From Macrostomum hystrix (taxonomy: Eukaryota; Platyhelminthes; Macrostomidae), in assembly GCA_950097015.1 (NCBI GenBank), contig CATNEN010000001.1, forward strand, positions 19,348,501 to 19,412,500: a stretch of 64,000 nt of DNA. The letters run 5' to 3'. The position numbers were made by a program, and so were the translations under genes. The number at the start of each line of letters is the position of its first letter. Position 1 is the first letter of the stretch. Below, in pieces: positions 23,695-33,844 of the stretch. The notes beneath the pieces were generated by a model. It was not told the origin of the DNA. It saw nothing but the letters and a program-made list of their open reading frames with translations, and searched no databases.

Positions 23695-25330
23695 TTCCCG
23701 GGTTGTGGAGTGTGGAAGGAGTGTGGAAAGCGGCGATAGAGTCGGAGGTCGATCGCGTAGCTGCTCGCGAGTTGTCGCAAGAAGAGGGATGAGATGAAGG
23801 GAGGGATGAAGGGAGAGACGAGGAGGTACAATGGATGCAGGGAGTGGTCCTATTGGCCTCAGGCTGGCCAGTCCCACTAGTCCCATAGGCCACAGGCGTG
23901 ACTGCCGTGCCTACCCCTAGCAATGCTCGAAACCGGCTAAAAGTCTAAAGTGAGGTGTCGGACTATCCGTAATCAGACAGGGCTAGAGAGCCTACTGTCC
24001 TCAGTAGCATGTAAGTAACTGACTCCTAACCTTGGTAGCGGTGGTCGAAACGGCCCAGGCTCTTGTCACAGAAATGCGGAAAGGCTATTGGCAAAGCGGA
24101 AAATGATCTCAGGTAGCGCCACCACCCAATGCGCCTACGTTGCCACCGCAGACATTTGGGAACTTGGGTCCCCGGAGTACACAGCTCCCAGTTCATCACA
24201 CAGATCTAGACAAGCCGAAAAAAATAGGGCATTCTGCAACTTCCGTTTTAGACTGGGGTGAGAGCCCCAGAATGGATCGAGACACGCCTCAACAGGGGAT
24301 TCCTGAATTCGCGCTACAGGGTCTAGAAAGGTGGTACTAAGAACTCGAATGAAAATCCATAGCCGGAATCCTACTCATGAAACATCAGACACATTCTTTA
24401 CATTAGACTGCAGCCTACACATTAAGTAGCTAACAAACCCGAATCTGTGTGAGATGAGGAAATCAGAGGCTGGAGAGATTAAGCAGAACACTGGCTGAGT
24501 GATTACGCAAGTGACGATCATTAGATCACGCCTCTCGCTCCCATGGCCGCGGTTACGAGAGGCGGGGAAAAGTCGGAGAAATCAATTGGCAAAGGAATTT
24601 GACGCGCACACTGGAATCCGCCAGTGAGCGAGGAAAGCCGGCCAAGGAATCCCCCGCCCCTAGACAGCAATGCAGACGCTACATTCCGCATTTTACTCAC
24701 GAATCCCTAGCTCCTTATTACTCTTGTGCGCGCTCACAGTTGTCTTCCTGCCGCAGCCTTCGGCTCGGCCTCGCCAGAGCCCACCCCCTAGGAGATTAGC
24801 CACTCATCTATGAGTGCCGTCTAAGAGATAAAATAAACATGGAGAATAAAGCAGAGAGGATTTAAATTGTTATTAAAGATTGGCCTATGATTAATAGATT
24901 TGGCGATAGTTGTGCTAATTTATTAAGCCAAAAGTCCTAGTGCCCTTTTCCCACAAAAGTACCGCCTAGTTAAAGAAAAGTCCCTTAGGATTAACAATTA
25001 AAAAGCCGCTGCGCGGGTTACTTAGCTGGGTGCCGATTGCGTGCCACAGGCCTGTCGTTCTCGAAGGAGGGCAGGGCAAAATAGCAAAGACAGAGAAGGG
25101 AAAAAGCTAAAATGAGCTGGCAGGGGCCAACACACAAGTGGAGCTCTATGGCTCAATTTGAAGGCTCACCTAAAGAGGTGGCTTGAACTTAGGGGATTAG
25201 GAGCAGGCAATGTGCCTGTGGACTTAGCTGAGCTTGTAGCTCTGGGGTCTAAGCTGGGGAGAAGCTGTCCGGGGAAGATCTTGCGGTTGGGGAGTTTCCC
25301 GGAGGAAAGAGGGTCCTAGAGGGAGCGGCG
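23695..25330 (-). repeat. Arm 1 of a long inverted repeat (about 1.6 kb)
   Basis: The reverse complement of this region aligns with 32190-33815. Shared landmarks are GCCACCTCTTTAGGTGAGCC (near 25175 minus / 32355 plus), AGCTGTGTACTCCGGGGACC (24170 / 33340) and GGGAGTGGTCCTATTGGC (23840 / 33680). Divergence is moderate with many indels. The arms may be two solo LTRs in opposite orientation or long terminal inverted repeats. No coding sequence is supported in the arm; frames in it are shadows. Confidence 0.7.
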
Positions 25331-25334
25331 CAGC

Positions 25335-25950
25335 GCGCTTTCTTATATAGTCCTGCAGCACGCCAACCTCGACATTCATCAGAATAACCCACATTCGCGC
25401 CAGCCTGTCAACGGGGAATCGAAGCGGCGATGGGCCGCCCCGATTACCCAATGAACCGACGGCGAGAAACGACAGATGCTCCTCGAGAGCAGCCGCCGGC
25501 AGACGGCCAATAATTGTTACTCCGCCAGGACAATGGGAAGCGCAGGCGCCGACCTGCCTACAGTGACATTTACATGTATCTAAGAGAGGAGGTCATAAAG
25601 TCGAGCTAGGCTCGAATACTGTAAAGAAGTGGGGACATGAAGAATTAATGTTCACTCATAATGCCCGAGTGATTCCCGATATCTGATCGCGGTTTGGAGG
25701 AGAATTATGACCTAAACTACTCATACAATAAAAGCTATGGCCGCGATCAGTCATTCCTACAGGGGTCTAGACAGATCCAGGGAGAAGGGATTCGACGGCT
25801 ACTTAATTCACCGCCGCCCAAAACCCGGCCCTAAGATTAATGATCGTGTTTGCGGCCAGCTGCTATGTGGGTCGCAATTATTAGATACTTAAAAATTTGA
25901 AAAATTATGCTGGCTCACACTCCCACTCGATTCCCGCAGCACACTCCACA
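25335..25950. other. No supported gene
   Basis: Moderately GC-rich sequence continuing from the arm. An AATAAA word near 25728 precedes AGCTATGGCCGCGATC, and GATCGCGG...CCGCGATC words at 25688 and 25741 form a weak inverted repeat. No frame with a recognisable domain. Confidence 0.4.
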
Positions 25951-25954
25951 TCAT

Positions 25955-26418
25955 AGGTGACTTTCCAGGTTAATAAGTTCGAGTGGAAATCATTTGAAAT
26001 CATGAAGCCAACTCAGTCGTGTAGGAAATCATTTCTAGATTGATTTTCAATTGAATCCGACTCGATAAACTGTGCTCAAATCTATTGGGACACCGACGAC
26101 AGCCATATAGTACTGACATAGTCAGAGTCAAGATAAAATTTTCTAGGTGACTTTCCAGGTTAATAAGTTCGAGTGGAAATCATTTGAAATCATGAAACCA
26201 ACTCAGTCGTGCAGGAAATCATTTCTAGATTGATTTTCAATTGAATCCGACTCGATAAACTGTGCTCAAATCTATTGGGACACCGACGACAGCCATATAG
26301 TGTACTTACATAGTCAGAGTTAAGATAAAATTTTCTAGGTGACTTTCCAGGTTAATAAGTTCGAGTGGAAATCATTTGAAATCATGAAACCAACTCAGTC
26401 GTGTAGGAAATCATTTCT
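25955..26418. repeat. Satellite, unit about 190 bp (family S190)
   Basis: GGTGACTTTCCAGGTTAATA starts units at about 25956, 26146 and 26338; the last is cut off after about 80 bp at AAATCATTTCT. The same family occurs at 44585-44890. Confidence 0.9.
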
Positions 26419-26547
26419 GTGGGGGAGATCAGTAGGGTGAAAGGGAGATCAGTAGGGTGAGAGGAAGTGTGGTAGTGAGATGCAGTAGGGTGAGAGGAAG
26501 TGTGGTAGTGAGATGCAGCAGAGTGAGAGGAAGTGTGGTAGTGAGAT
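26419..26547. repeat. Minisatellite GTAGGGTGAGAGGAAGTGTG, about 34 bp unit
   Basis: GAAGTGTGGTAGTGAGATGC alternates with AGTAGGGTGAGAG, three full copies. The same family follows at 43695-43912, and in both places an S190 satellite is nearby. Confidence 0.85.
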
Positions 26548-26911
26548 GCAGTATATTTCGCAGGTATCCGAGTTGCATTGTATTTACGATTCTCATCCTG
26601 GATTCTCATTTTATATTCTCATTTTATATTCTCATCCTAGATTCTCATCCTAGTTTTCATCATAGATTCTCATCATAGAATCTCCAGGAAGAGAAAGCAG
26701 CAGCTCCACGACACCAAGCACGTCAAGAAAGACCAACCGGAAGGCCGTAAAAGTGCAGCGTCTACAGGTCTGAACACAATTATGAGCATACGAGCACACA
26801 TACATATATTTATGAGCACATGAGCACTGAGCACAACTGAATAACGAAAAATAACGAAACAAGTTCACTAAGTTGACTTGTAATGCCGCATGCTGTTGCC
26901 AGGAGCCGGTT

Positions 26912-27194
26912 ACCAAGGACGCCACAAAGGCTGGGCTTTATCCTGATGCTGATGCTGCTGCTGCTGCTGCTGATGCTGGTCCATCGACTGGCTAGATTCT
27001 TCGTCAGTAGACAAAGCCGACACCGTTGATGAGGCCGAAGACTTGCAGCAGAAGCTTATGGCCGCAGATTGAGTCTTGGCTGAGCCATTCAAACGCCAAA
27101 CAGGCTGGGCTTTATCCTGATGCTGATGCTGCTGCTGCTGATGCTGGTCCATCGACTGGCTAGATTCTTCGTCAGTAGACAATTGTTTTGACAT
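26912..27194 (-). pseudogene. Hes-family C-terminal fragment, tandemly duplicated, ending WRPW
   Basis: This frame contains the Hes tail twice: LSTDEESSQSMDQ...QPVWR, then LNGSAKTQS...AISFCCKSS, then LSTDEESSQSMDQ again, ending LWRPW and a stop. It matches the tail of the intact Hes gene at 46708-47076 but has gained Gln/His repeats (CAGCAGCAG-type) and has no bHLH domain. It is a partial, internally duplicated copy. Any product would carry a Groucho-type WRPW tetrapeptide without DNA binding. Confidence 0.7.
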
Positions 27195-27225
27195 AAAAAC
27201 GATCCGTTTGATTCGACTTTCAGCA

Positions 27226-27502
27226 AATTCGACAACGCTTGACTAGTTCAAACGTCGGTAACAATCGGAATGGCGTTCTACAGGAACAGCAGCCGCTTGG
27301 CTCGAGTGCAGTCAGCGACAGTCGGAACGGAGCTTTGCTAGAACAGCAGCAACAGAAGCAGCCCAGCAGCCCATGGCAGCTGCTACCAACCACCACCACC
27401 ACCACTGGCAAGATCCAGTGGTGGAAGGAGAAGGGAGGGGCCGGGGCGGCCACTAATTTCACGCCGCCGGGGCCCCGGTGCCCTCCCTCACAGGAGAAAT
27501 AA
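27226..27502 (+). CDS. Terminal exon of an unrecognised Gln-rich protein (copy 1)
   Basis: After a CGACTTTCAG acceptor the frame runs from CAA at 27226 to TAA at 27502. It encodes Gln-rich sequence, then QPSSPWQLLPTT, KIQWWKEKGGAGAATNFTPP and a short basic end. The C-terminal half is nearly identical to 52241-52450, and 3' flanks match for more than 700 bp. The conserved frame and codon-level conservation of the SPW...IQWWK...PPSQ block in two copies suggest a real protein. No upstream exon or family is recognised. Confidence 0.45.
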
Positions 27503-28256
27503 ATAAGGTTTGTCTAAGCTACCTATATGTGATACCTTTATTCCTTAATTCTTAATCCTTAATCGTTAATTCCTTAAATAAGAGCCAAGCGTGCAATTAT
27601 ACCCGTTTGCAGGTGTAAGTTTTCATTGAGTCTGGTAAAACAATATTTACCTTTAGCCTTTATAGCACCATTTATCAAAATGCGATTGTCACACTACAAT
27701 GCTAATGCAATATTACAACGTCGCAAAATGTACTCACATTCAATATGATTGTAGCCATAATGTCATATGTCGTGTCTTGTCGTGTTCGTGTTTAACCAGA
27801 AAATTGCATGAGCCATCCTCCAAGCTTTATAGCAAGTTTATCTGCAAATTTAAAGAAGCAGATAGCAACTGCGTACGAAGACAAACCCCTCACTCCACCT
27901 TCATGCTGTCCAATAACAAGCTGCTAACACACCTCGAAACCTCCCACTTCGTCATTTCAGACGCATTTTTGAGAGACAATTGAGTATATTCGCCTACGCA
28001 TATTCTCAGAATATTTTGGAATACATCTTTGCTTGTCTTCCTTTATTTCACTCATATTTATTTATTAGCTTGATGCACAGCCTAAATGTTTAGCTTCTTA
28101 GCTTTAGCTTAGCATGATAACCAACATATTTATCGAGCACTCCTTGCTTCGTGTTCCTGCACTTGCTCACTTGCTTTGCTTGCCTGCTTTGCTACAATTC
28201 GTAGCAAAAGTACATTTTTTCATTTCTACTAACATTTATACTAAGCTGCTACTAAC
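27500..28256 (+). repeat. Duplicated 3' flank (copy 1 of segment at 52450-53222)
   Basis: Near-identical to 52450-53222 (for example GTTTGTCTAAGCTACCTATA, and CCTCACTCCACCTTCATGCT against CCTCACTCCACATTCATGCT). The match ends at ACTAACA, where copy 1 joins the transposase fragment at 28257. The 94-codon frame at 27699-27983 is not supported by a domain. Confidence 0.85.
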
Positions 28257-29550
28257 AAATTATTGGTCCCAGGTAAAGAATAATTTGTCTGAACTCTGTC
28301 GCCTTAAAATGGTTAAGACACTTATCTATGCGGCGAGGTATTCTCTGGAAATTAGACGGAGTCCAGCTTGCAATACCGGCAATGATGTCCGACAGACTTC
28401 ATATTCCTGCGACTAAAGCGGCAGCCTCCTTCTCCAAAATAAAAGTGCATTAACTTCCTTACTGCTCCCAGACAAACGGCTTGTTGAAAATCCAGAGGAA
28501 AACAGTTGACGAAGTCAATGTTGGGCAGGTCCAACAGTGGTGACTTGATGACCGCTCCTGTGGCGTCTTTTTTCTGGTTGTTCTCTACTAGGGATCGGTA
28601 CGCTTCCCCACATCTATTCTGGCCAGCAGTTACGGAAAATGACACTCTGCCTTCAGCACGCAAGCCCACGGCTCGACAATAACTGCATCCTAAGTAGCTT
28701 GTGTGACCCAGAGTGCACATTAAAAAACTGCGGGCAGGGGTGTCACAGACAAAATAAGTAGTGGAGAACATGATGCCGATTTTCTCACTGATTTTGACTG
28801 GACTAGACAGAAAGTTTTTTGCTTCTTGGCAAAACTGTCGCATGTACTCCTGTACTGGTGGCTTTCCAGTGCCGGCCCAAACAGCCACTGGAAAAGGCTT
28901 AGCGAATGCGGATGAAATTTTCATTAGGATTGGCCATAGAGTAATCGTACTGGATCGATAGAGAGGAAGTCCGTCACTGTTTAGAATTGCGTCGAATTTG
29001 TAACACTTTGTTTGACCTTCATGCAGCAAATTTTCTGGTCTCAGTGTCAACAAATTCGCGGAAAGTAGTTTCTGCAGATTCTCCAGAATAGAAATATAGC
29101 GAAAGTGCCCGTCTCCCATGGCCACCAAGTCACCAGTAGGACAGTCTTCTCTGACCAGGCGTTCAAACGTTTTGTACGATTTTGTGACAGGCAAACCAAT
29201 GTCGCGTAAACCCGATAATAGGAAAGCCATGGCGCTACGAGAAATGTTATATGTTGAAAAGAACAAAACAAGGAGTGCCTGTAGCCTTACCTCCAATGGC
29301 CGATTGTCTTCATCATTTTCGCTGTCCGTGTCGTCATCGCTCCGACTTTTCTGCTCAAAGTCGTCGAATTCTACCCTACTAAAATCTTCTTCTGTCTCCA
29401 TTTCCACATCGCCTTGACTTGCCGACTGCCGTCCACTGCCGACTGCCCAATGGCTGAGGGGACACTGCTGCGCCTCTCACTCTCAGCTTCTTCTCTAAAC
29501 ATGGCCAACAAGCTCTTGTTTGTCTTACTATTAATACTCCTAGAGGACAT
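28257..29550 (-). pseudogene. tnp2/EnSpm-like transposase, truncated copy 3
   Basis: Minus-strand copy closely similar to the intact gene at 61032-62831. The start region (MSSRSINSKTNKSLLAMF) is at about 29550. A one-base shift near 29430 separates it from the main frame, which runs 29407-28352 and keeps DGLPLYRSS, CDTPARSFLMC, the LGCSYCRAV zinc-type pair and FPLDFQ. A 2-bp deletion at about 28392 shifts the frame and ends the reading. The copy stops at 28257, losing the last 175 or so residues. The junction with the 27.5-28.26 kb duplication shares a few A/T bases, suggesting end joining. It is non-functional. Confidence 0.85.
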
Positions 29551-29559
29551 GCCATCCAT

Positions 29560-29670
29560 GTTTTGTCTTAGTCTTAGTCTTAGTCTTAATATTAGTCTTA
29601 GTCTCAGTATTAGTCTTAGTCGCAGACTCAGTATTAGTATTAGTCGTAGTCTTAGTCTCACTTTCAACGC
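29560..29670. repeat. (CTTAGT)n-type hexamer repeat in the transposase 5' region
   Basis: Repeats of CTTAGT / TATTAGT variants, 17 or so copies. A shorter related tract lies at the same place in the intact element (62925-62952). It sits upstream of the transposase start, in the region that faces the partner gene. Confidence 0.8.
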
Positions 29671-29959
29671 ACTTTCAATGGCTGCAATACGAAGATTCGG
29701 AAGCTATTCGGCGCCAATGGCACAATCGGTAGCTATCGGTGGTTAGAGGATTTTTCATAATGACGTGCCGTGAGCGAGCCCAGAGCCCCAACCCCCGTTT
29801 ACATGTATGTCTATGGCACAGACCCCAGCCCCCTCCCTCCCATCTTGTCAAGCCCTCGCGGGCGGACTTTGTTAAGTGCTTACTTTGTTCATATGATGAA
29901 ATAAAAAGTTCTTGCATCTCATATGCAGCTCTAAAGCAGGACTTGTCTGCAACTTGTCA

Positions 29960-31375
29960 ATGGCGTCGCATCTCGGTTCTCTAGATTTGAACGAACCTGA
30001 ACGCGCACTCACTTGGCTTACTGCCTTTCGCGCATTGTCTCGTGCCAAAAAATGGACCGACGAAGAGGGAAAAAGAGAGATCGCCGACAATTTCATTGCA
30101 ATGTGTGGTCTGCCAACCCTCGAGAAGCTCACATCGCTGCTCGCGCCAAATGAGATCGATGGTCAAACTTTCCAAGCCATCGAGGAGGCTGTCAAAGCAT
30201 ATCTTCAGCCCAAGACACGCATCGTACTGGCGGAGCGCACCAAATTCTACACTCTACGGCAGCACGAGAATGAGGCCCTGCCCGACTTCTTAATACGTCT
30301 AAGGAAGGCCGCTCGTCACTGCAACTTCGATTCTCTGAAGCAAGCACAGAGCCCAGAGGATGAAATGATCAAGATCGCGCTTGTGGCCGGCCTGCATTGT
30401 CCACGAACACAGCAGAGAGTCCTTGAAGCCATGCAGGCGAAGGAGCTCTCCATCGAGGACATCGTCGACATGACAGGTCAAATCGGGCAAGTAAAGAGCT
30501 TCGTTGCCAATCAAGCTGCAGTCGGCAGTCCATCTGGCATTCCCGCTACGGCCACCACAAGTGGCGCGGGCGTGTCGCACTCGGAGATTCACCATAGTGA
30601 TCCAAGACGACAGAACCAGCATCGCAGCTGCCGCTATTGTGGGAAGTCCCATGCATCAGGGAAGTGCCCCGCCTTTGGCCAACGATGCAGCAAATGCTCA
30701 AAGCTGAACCACTTCGCTTCCGTGTGCCACTCCGCCCAATCCAAGCCAGTGCACAACGTGGAAGGACCGCATTCGGATGCCTCGGCTGCGCCTGGCAACA
30801 CCGACGTGCTGCACCTGTTCGATGCGGACGCGATTCACTCGGTAGAGGCCAGTCTGGAGAACATTTCCATCGGTGGGATTCGCGTTCCAATGCAACTGGA
30901 CACTGGCGCTGCCGTCAGCGTGATCTCGACAAGCATCTGGGACTCGCTGAAACGCCCAGCCCTAAAGACTTGCCACCGTCGCTTGCATGCCTATGACGGC
31001 ATCAACTAAAGGTGCTCGGCACCCTTTCCACGGCCATAGAGTTCCGCGGCCGATTGCATCCCGCAGAGCTGACCGTTGTCCACGCCTCCAAGTCATTTGG
31101 ACTGCTGGGTCGAGACTTGATGGAGTCCGACCAACTATTCAACGTAGCCGCCACTGCCACTGCCAACCCTCCTGTGGAGACTCTCCCAGTGATCCAGTGC
31201 ATCAAGGCCAAGATGGAGCTCATCGATGGTGCCACTCCAAAGTTCTGTCGCGCCCGCCAAGTCCCGATCGCTCTCGAGCCCGCTGTCAACGCCGAATTGG
31301 ACAGACTGCAGAAACTGGGCGTGATCGAGCCCGTCGATGGACCGGTAAGCAACGCTTCGCCTGTGGTGTGGTTCG
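29960..31375 (+). pseudogene. Ty3/Gypsy-type gag-protease-RT fragment
   Basis: From ATG 29960 a single frame encodes a gag capsid-like region, then a pair of zinc knuckles (CRYCGKSHASGKCP and CSKCSKLNHFASVC, near 30631-30750), then an aspartic protease start with LDTGAAVSVIS (near 30896). The frame stops at TAA 31007. One base out of phase, a further frame carries the rest of the protease (LLGRDL) and the beginning of reverse transcriptase (LDRLQKLGVIEPV...SNASPVVW). The element is cut at about 31375, where unrelated RS-coding sequence begins. The frame change lies inside the protease, so it is decay rather than a programmed shift. No LTRs are recognised directly on either side. Confidence 0.8.
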
Positions 31376-32180
31376 CTCAAACAGTTTAGCGAGCTCTGTT
31401 GGTCGACAGTCTCCGCGGCGCAGCCGTGACCGCTTAAACAGTTTACAGAGCTCTGTTGCTCGCCAGTCGCTACAGCATGACCGCTCGAGGAGCCCGGTAG
31501 CTCCTGTTGCACGTAAATATATCATATTTGCAGTTTTTCTGACTTTTTTCTGTACACTAGTGATAAAATGTATATCAATTGCATCCATTTGTAATTAACT
31601 TGTTTATCAATATTTCAGAAAACAACATTTCATCTGTCATCAACATTTCAACATTTCAACATGCCTTATGTTGTATTCGGCATTAAAACATCATTTTACA
31701 GGCCAGTATCAAATTGACCGTGACCGTTCAAGGCGTCAAAGGACCTCTGATGCTGGCGAGTCACCTCTCGACTGTGCGCGGTCAAAAATCCAGTTGCCTC
31801 TAGTGCCAGCTGTCGACGTAACCGTGTGCGCTTGGGAAGCCCGGTGACTCCTGTTGCAGGTGAGATTTCTGTGTACTGATTTTGTACATCAAATACCGAG
31901 CGGTGCTAGTCAGCTTAGCCATTGTGGCCAGTTTCAGTTTCACATGCCAATGCACCTGCCAATCCTTTAGCGCACACATTCTCTTCGACAGTGCCTCTAG
32001 AGGCCACTAATTTATTTGTCACTCGCCCGTCTATGTTAGCGAGCGTAGCGGATTTAGTTTTATATTCGTTGATTTTATAACTTAACTATCAGAAGCGAAA
32101 TTATCCTTTTTACAGGCCGTCGTGACCATGGGAGCTCTAGAAGTCCGCGCCAACAATTCAACGGTGAATCTTGAACCGAC
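31376..32180 (+). pseudogene. Exons of an RS-domain (Arg-Ser-rich) protein gene
   Basis: Three exon-like blocks share phase 1 boundaries. Block 1 (about 31376-31512) ends at a GTAAAT donor and encodes two 19-residue repeats (NSLASSVGRQSPRRSRDR-like). Block 2 (31702-31859) runs from a TTTTACAG acceptor to a GTGAGA donor and encodes DRDRSRRQR; it contains an internal frameshift. Block 3 (from 32116, after another TTTTACAG) encodes RRDHGSSRSPRQQ and reaches a stop near the inverted-repeat arm. RS repeats are typical of splicing-associated SR-type proteins. The gene is cut by the Gypsy fragment upstream and by arm 2 downstream. Confidence 0.5.
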
Positions 32181-32189
32181 CCCTTGCGA

Positions 32190-33815
32190 CTCCCTCGGAC
32201 CCGTGGGCTCTCCTTAGTCCACGGACTCCTGAAGCCGAGTCCCTTTACCTACTCCGGAGTCTAACTCCACCAACTTAGGGCTTAGACCCTAGAGCTTTGA
32301 GCTCAGCTAGCGCTTACAGGCCCATTGCCTGTCCATAAGTCCCGAATAGGGCAAGCCACCTCTTTAGGTGAGCCTTTAAACTGCGCTTTGCGCCCCTCAG
32401 CTTGTTGGCCCCTTCCAGCTCGCAATTAGCTTTCCCCACCTAATTCCTTGCTAATCTTGCCCTGTCCCGCCCACGAGAACTACATGCCTGCAGCGCGCGA
32501 CCGGCATATTCAGCTAAGTAACCCGTGTAGCGGTTTTTAATAGCTATTCCTAAGGGATCATTCTCTAGCTAGGCGGCTTTAGTAGCGGGAGACGGGCACG
32601 GGAACTTCAGCCTAATATACTAGTCATCATCAGTAGCCACTATTAAGCTTTTAGGCCAATTTTAAAGTACAACCTAAATCATATCCTTGTCGCTTTCTAC
32701 TATTTATTTCTCTATTAGACAGCCCTCAGAAATGAGTGGCCAATTCACTAGGGGGTGGGCTCTGGCGAGGCCGAGCTGAAGGCTGCGGCAGGAAGACAAC
32801 TGTAAGCGCGCACAAGAGTAAATAAGGAGCTAGGGATTCGCGAGCAGATGCGGAGCGTAGCATGTGCATCTCTGCCGGGGGTGGGGGATTCCTTGGCCGG
32901 TTTCCCTCTCTTCCTGGTGGGTCAAGGGGTACGTGCCAAACTCCCTTGCCAATGGAGCTTCCCTTCTGTCCCTCCTCTCGCAACTGCGGCCACGGGAGCG
33001 AGAGTGATGATCTAATAATCTTCCGCTTGCATAATCACTCAGCCAGTTGTTCTGCTTAATCTCTCCAGCCTCTGATCTCCTCAACTCACACGGATTCTTA
33101 ATGCGTAGGCTGCAGTCTAATGTATGGAATGTTCCTGATGTGCTATGAGTAGGATTCTGGCTATGGATTCTCATTTAAGTTCTTAGTACCACCTTCCTAG
33201 ACCCCTGTAGCGCGAATTCAAGAATCCCCTTTGAGGCGTGTCTCGATACATTCTGGGGCTCTCACCCCAGTCTAAAACGGAAGTTGCAGTAATGCCCCAT
33301 TTTCGGCTTGTCTAGATCTGCGTGATAAACTAGGAGCTGTGTACTCCGGGGACCCAAGTTCCCAAATGCCTGCGGTGGCAACGTAGGCGCATTGGGTGGT
33401 GGTGCTACCCTAGAACATCTATCCGCTTTGCCGATAGCCTTTCCGCAGTTCTGTGGCAAGAGCCTAGACCAGTTCGACCACCGCTACCAAAGCTAGGAGT
33501 CAGTGGCGTACCGCACTACTGACGACAGTAGGCTACCTAGCCCTGTCTTGTCCGATTCCGGATAATCCGACGCCCCGTTAGACTTTTCGCCGGTTTCGAG
33601 CATAGCTTGGGGTAGGCACGGCAGTCATGCCTGTGGCCTATGGGACGAGTGGGACTGGCCAGTCTGAAGCCAATAGGACCACTCCCTGCATGCATTGAAC
33701 CTCCTTATCCCTCCCTCTCTCCGCGGCATCTCGCGAGTAGCTAGGCAGATAGACAATCGACTCTATCGCCCGTCCCCAGGCTTCCACCCTTCTTGAGGGC
33801 AGGTCAGTGGCTTCA
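32190..33815 (+). repeat. Arm 2 of the long inverted repeat
   Basis: Inverted counterpart of 23695-25330. It ends about 30 bp before the hAT transposase start codon at 33845. Landmarks include CTCACCCCAGTCTAAAACGG (33259), inverted in arm 1 at 24242. Confidence 0.7.
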
Positions 33816-33844
33816 AAACTCCCTAACCATTTCATGATTAAAAA

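Noticed and set aside
23578-25451. Frames of 60-100 codons in the inverted-repeat arm
   Set aside because: They are not conserved as frames in the other arm at 32190-33815, where indels shift them.
29912-29960. Upstream start for the Gypsy gag frame
   Set aside because: The frame opens from 29912 but ATG 29960 (MASHLGSLDLN) is the first good methionine; the residues before it look like leader.
31000-31015. Programmed frameshift between gag-protease and pol
   Set aside because: The shift falls inside the protease domain rather than between domains, and the element is truncated, so decay is simpler.
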